A stretch of 15,665 nt of DNA from Acidimicrobium sp. UBA3029 (GTDB taxonomy: Bacteria; Actinomycetota; Acidimicrobiia; Acidimicrobiales; Ilumatobacteraceae): positions 971 through 16,635 of the forward strand of contig DFDK01000080.1 of NCBI GenBank assembly GCA_002367695.1. The letters run 5' to 3'. A program made the position numbers and the translations under genes. This document shows, piece after piece, positions 12,732 through 15,665 of the stretch. Under the pieces are notes generated by a model. It saw nothing but the letters and a program-made list of their open reading frames with translations. It was not told the origin of the DNA and ran no database searches. Position 1 is the stretch's first letter; each line of letters starts with the position of its first letter.

Positions 12732-15650
12732 ATGTCTGCAAAACCCCCAGCCCAAAACGAGCCTCGAACCGCCAATGGCGCAATAACGGGTAATGACCCA
12801 ACCGCCAAGACACCAGTATTTCGATATACCGCCACGTTGGCTACCCAGGTTGAGACCAAGTGGCAAGACATTTGGGAACTCGAGGGCACCTTTGAAGCAC
12901 CCAACCCAACCGGTCCGTTGGCTCAACCAGACAAGGTTGCGGGCCGTGACAAATTGTTTGTTCTCGACATGTTTCCTTACCCATCTGGTGCCGGTCTACA
13001 CGTTGGCCACCCACTTGGCTACATCGCCACCGATGTTTTTGCGCGCTACAAACGCATGGATGGATTCAACGTCTTACACGCGCTTGGCTATGACAGTTTT
13101 GGATTGCCAGCCGAGCAACACGCAATCGTTACTGGTATTCACCCGCGCATAAACACCGAATCAAATATAACGAATATGCGCCGTCAGCTGCGACGGCTCG
13201 GCCTTGGTCATGACGCACGACGCAGCGTCTCAACCACCGATGAAGACTTTTATAAATGGACTCAGTGGATTTTTTTGCAGATTTTCAATTCGTGGTACGA
13301 CGAGACCACGCAGCGCGCCAGACCCATTACCGAACTCATCAGCGAGCTAGCAACCGGCAAGCGCCAAACAGGTTCGGTTGCGTGGTCAGAACTCAGCAAG
13401 GTTGCCCAACAAGAACTTATTAGCCAATATCGACTTGTCTATTTGTCGGATGCACCAGTCAACTGGTGCCCAGGTCTTGGAACAATTCTTGCAAATGAAG
13501 AAGTCACAGCAGAAGGTCGCAGTGACATTGGCAACTACCCCGTGTTTAAGCGCAACATGCGCCAGTGGACAATGCGCATTACCAAATACGCAGATCGCTT
13601 GCTCGAAGATCTTGATCGTCTTGACTGGCCAGAGCCAATCAAGTTGATGCAACGCAACTGGATTGGTCGCAGTGTTGGAGCATCAGTGCACTTTGCTGCC
13701 GAAGCAGGATCGATTGAGATTTTTACAACGCGCCCTGACACATTATTCGGCGCGACTTTTGTGGTGCTATCTCCAGAACACCCTCTCGTTGACGCACTCA
13801 CAACTTCTGATCAAAAGGAATCTATCGATGCATATCGCGCAGCGACTGCTGCGATGCAAGACGAAGACCGACGCGACGAAACCCGAGTCAAGACAGGCGC
13901 CTTCACCGGATCTTTCGCCACTAACCCAATCAATGGCGCACAGATTCCAGTATGGATTGCCGACTATGTATTGATGGGCTACGGCACAGGCGCCATCATG
14001 GCTGTACCTTCTGGCGACCAACGCGACTTTGATTTTGCTCGCAAATACGACCTACCAATTGTGGCTACACAGATGCCAGATGGTGAATGGTTCACATCCC
14101 GCGATATTGCAATTTCAGACGATTGCAGTAGCTGGCCGCAGGCATTTGTGGGCGAAGGTACCTACATCAACTCCAAAAATGATTCGTTAACCCTCAACGG
14201 AAAACGCACGATCGAGGAAGCAACGCTGTTAGCAAACACCTGGCTCGAAGCAAATAAATGTGGTGCGAGCGCTGTCACCTACCGATTGCGTGATTGGCTA
14301 TTTTCACGTCAACGATATTGGGGCGAGCCGTTTCCGATTGTGTACGACGAAGACGACCAACCAATTGCAGTTCCTACACATTTGTTGCCAATCAGGCTTC
14401 CCGAACTCGCCGACTTCAAACCTCAGACCCTTGATCCAAACGATCAAACATCAGACCCGATCCCTCCACTCGCCCGAGTGAGCGATTGGGTCAACGTCAC
14501 TCTCGACTTGGGAGACGGGCCGCGCCAATACCGTCGCGAAGTTAACGTCATGCCGCAATGGGCCGGCTCGTGTTGGTACGAATTGCGATACCTCGACCCA
14601 ACTAACCCTGAAGCATTTATTGACAAAGACGTCGAAAAATATTGGATGGGGCCAAAACATGACGGTCACACCGGCGGCGTCGACCTCTATGTCGGTGGCG
14701 TCGAGCACGCAGTATTGCACTTGCTCTACAGCCGCTTCTGGCACAAAGTGTTGTTTGATCTTGGTCATGTCTCGAGCCTCGAGCCATTCCATCGTTTGTT
14801 TAATCAGGGCTACATTCAGGCATACGCCTACCGAGACGAACGCGGACAGACTGTTCCCGCCACCGAAGTAACGGAAGTCGGCGAAAGTGGAAGTGTTAAG
14901 GGAAGCAATCAATATGAGTGGAATGGCCAAATCGTAAAACGCGAATACGGCAAGATGGGTAAGAGCCTCAAAAATATTGTTACGCCAGACGAGATGTACG
15001 ACGAGTTTGGAGCAGACACTTTCCGGCTCTACGAGATGTCAACTGGCCCACTTGAAGCAAGTCGCCCGTGGAACACTCGTGATGTTGTCGGTATGCAACG
15101 CTTCTTGCAACGATTGTGGCGCAATATGGTTGACGAAGATACCGGCGCTTTGCATGTGAGTGACGACACGGCACCACTTGCTTTGCAACGCGAGCTGCAC
15201 AAGGCAATTCATGGAGTTGCAAATGATCTTGAGCACCTCAGATTCAATACCGCCATCTCCAAGCTGATCGAACTCAACAACGCGCTCACCATTTATGTCA
15301 ACGAAGCTGGCTCCACACCGCGTGAAGTCGCAGTACAGATGACTCAGATGCTTTCACCTCTGTGTCCACATATGGCTGAAGAAATCTGGCAACGACTTGG
15401 CCGCACAGAGTCACTGACTTACATGCCGTTTCCAAAAGCCGACCCACAAATGCTGGTGCAAGACACCATCGAGATTCCGGTGCAGATCAACGGCAAGATG
15501 CGATCAAAGTTGTCGGTTGCGGCCGATGTTTCAGATGACGAATTGCGCGCGCTTGCCATGGCCGACGAAAAAGTGGTGCAGATGCTCGCTGGTGCAACAC
15601 CCAGCAAGATCATCGTTGTACCAAAACGACTCGTCAATATTGTTTTATAG
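12732..15650 (+). CDS. leuS: Leucyl-tRNA synthetase
   Basis: LeuRS charges tRNA-Leu. The 972 residues contain the complete class I enzyme. The HIGH signature appears as HVGH (90-93) within FPYPSGAGLHVGHPLGY, and the KMSKS signature as KMGKS (741-745). The CP1 editing domain includes TTRPDTLFGATF (332-343) and GYGTGAIMAVPSGDQRD (416-432). RDWLFSRQRYWGEP (520-533) and the anticodon-binding domain near the C-terminus (LSPLCPHMAEEIWQRLG, 874-890) follow. Overall it closely resembles the actinobacterial long form, including the extra stretch before HVGH (residues about 55-75). The first 28 residues are low-complexity and probably disordered. The start ATG 12732 lies behind a near-consensus promoter. 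The gene is complete, ending TAG at 15648-15650; the remaining 15 bp show nothing clear. Confidence 0.98.
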   Translation: MSAKPPAQNEPRTANGAITGNDPTAKTPVFRYTATLATQVETKWQDIWELEGTFEAPNPTGPLAQPDKVAGRDKLFVLDMFPYPSGAGLHVGHPLGYIATDVFARYKRMDGFNVLHALGYDSFGLPAEQHAIVTGIHPRINTESNITNMRRQLRRLGLGHDARRSVSTTDEDFYKWTQWIFLQIFNSWYDETTQRARPITELISELATGKRQTGSVAWSELSKVAQQELISQYRLVYLSDAPVNWCPGLGTILANEEVTAEGRSDIGNYPVFKRNMRQWTMRITKYADRLLEDLDRLDWPEPIKLMQRNWIGRSVGASVHFAAEAGSIEIFTTRPDTLFGATFVVLSPEHPLVDALTTSDQKESIDAYRAATAAMQDEDRRDETRVKTGAFTGSFATNPINGAQIPVWIADYVLMGYGTGAIMAVPSGDQRDFDFARKYDLPIVATQMPDGEWFTSRDIAISDDCSSWPQAFVGEGTYINSKNDSLTLNGKRTIEEATLLANTWLEANKCGASAVTYRLRDWLFSRQRYWGEPFPIVYDEDDQPIAVPTHLLPIRLPELADFKPQTLDPNDQTSDPIPPLARVSDWVNVTLDLGDGPRQYRREVNVMPQWAGSCWYELRYLDPTNPEAFIDKDVEKYWMGPKHDGHTGGVDLYVGGVEHAVLHLLYSRFWHKVLFDLGHVSSLEPFHRLFNQGYIQAYAYRDERGQTVPATEVTEVGESGSVKGSNQYEWNGQIVKREYGKMGKSLKNIVTPDEMYDEFGADTFRLYEMSTGPLEASRPWNTRDVVGMQRFLQRLWRNMVDEDTGALHVSDDTAPLALQRELHKAIHGVANDLEHLRFNTAISKLIELNNALTIYVNEAGSTPREVAVQMTQMLSPLCPHMAEEIWQRLGRTESLTYMPFPKADPQMLVQDTIEIPVQINGKMRSKLSVAADVSDDELRALAMADEKVVQMLAGATPSKIIVVPKRLVNIVL

Positions 15651-15665
15651 CGAGCGCTTTACATC

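Noticed and set aside
14451..14930. A 159-residue minus-strand open frame inside leuS
   Set aside because: leuS is continuous and fully conserved here; the antisense frame has no family features or start signal.
15649..15658. Small inverted repeat AGCG/CGCT after leuS as a terminator
   Set aside because: The stem is four base pairs with a two-base loop, and the window ends before any U-run could be confirmed.
1..15665. tRNA, rRNA, CRISPR, transposase or phage genes
   Set aside because: I looked in every intergenic gap and among all long open frames, and found no cloverleaf-like segment, repeat-spacer array or transposase or integrase motif.

Overview
The window looks like a chromosomal segment from an actinobacterium of medium GC content, possibly an Acidimicrobiia-type lineage. 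The class is an inference from gene families and order. Four things support it: FO synthase as a single fused CofG-CofH protein (FbiC), a DUF222/13E12-type HNH protein, an actinobacterial-type leucyl-tRNA synthetase, and the order rbfA-truB-ribF-rpsO-pnp-dapB on one strand. There is no rRNA, tRNA, CRISPR array, insertion sequence or prophage. Coding density is high and every intergenic gap is under about 200 bp.

Layout from left to right: the end of tpx (thiol peroxidase, + strand, cut at the window edge) converges with dapB. On the minus strand lie rpsO, pnp and dapB. Next comes a plus-strand block of about 6 kb: ribE (riboflavin synthase), a chorismate mutase-VOC fusion gene, a DUF222-HNH gene, a ribbon-helix-helix/MazF toxin-antitoxin pair, and fbiC. 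This block separates rpsO-pnp from rbfA-truB-ribF, which again lie on the minus strand. The right end is leuS (+), divergent from rbfA.

Working together: rbfA, truB, rpsO, pnp and leuS belong to ribosome maturation, tRNA modification, RNA decay and tRNA charging. A second theme is flavin and deazaflavin metabolism. RibE makes riboflavin and RibF turns it into FMN and FAD. FbiC joins a riboflavin-pathway intermediate to tyrosine to make FO, the chromophore of F420. The chorismate mutase-VOC protein, co-transcribed with ribE, sits at the entry to tyrosine synthesis and carries a domain resembling the N-terminal half of 4-hydroxyphenylpyruvate dioxygenase.

The most interesting points are: (1) the chorismate mutase-VOC fusion coupled to ribE; (2) a roughly 100-nt fbiC leader with two mutually exclusive hairpins ahead of a strong ribosome binding site and a TTG start; (3) the opposite-strand block splitting a conserved translation cluster; (4) several hairpins, a 12-bp palindrome and tandem repeats around rpsO/pnp; and (5) Gly/Arg-rich disordered extensions on both PNPase and RbfA. 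I did not find a clear new defence or mobile system.
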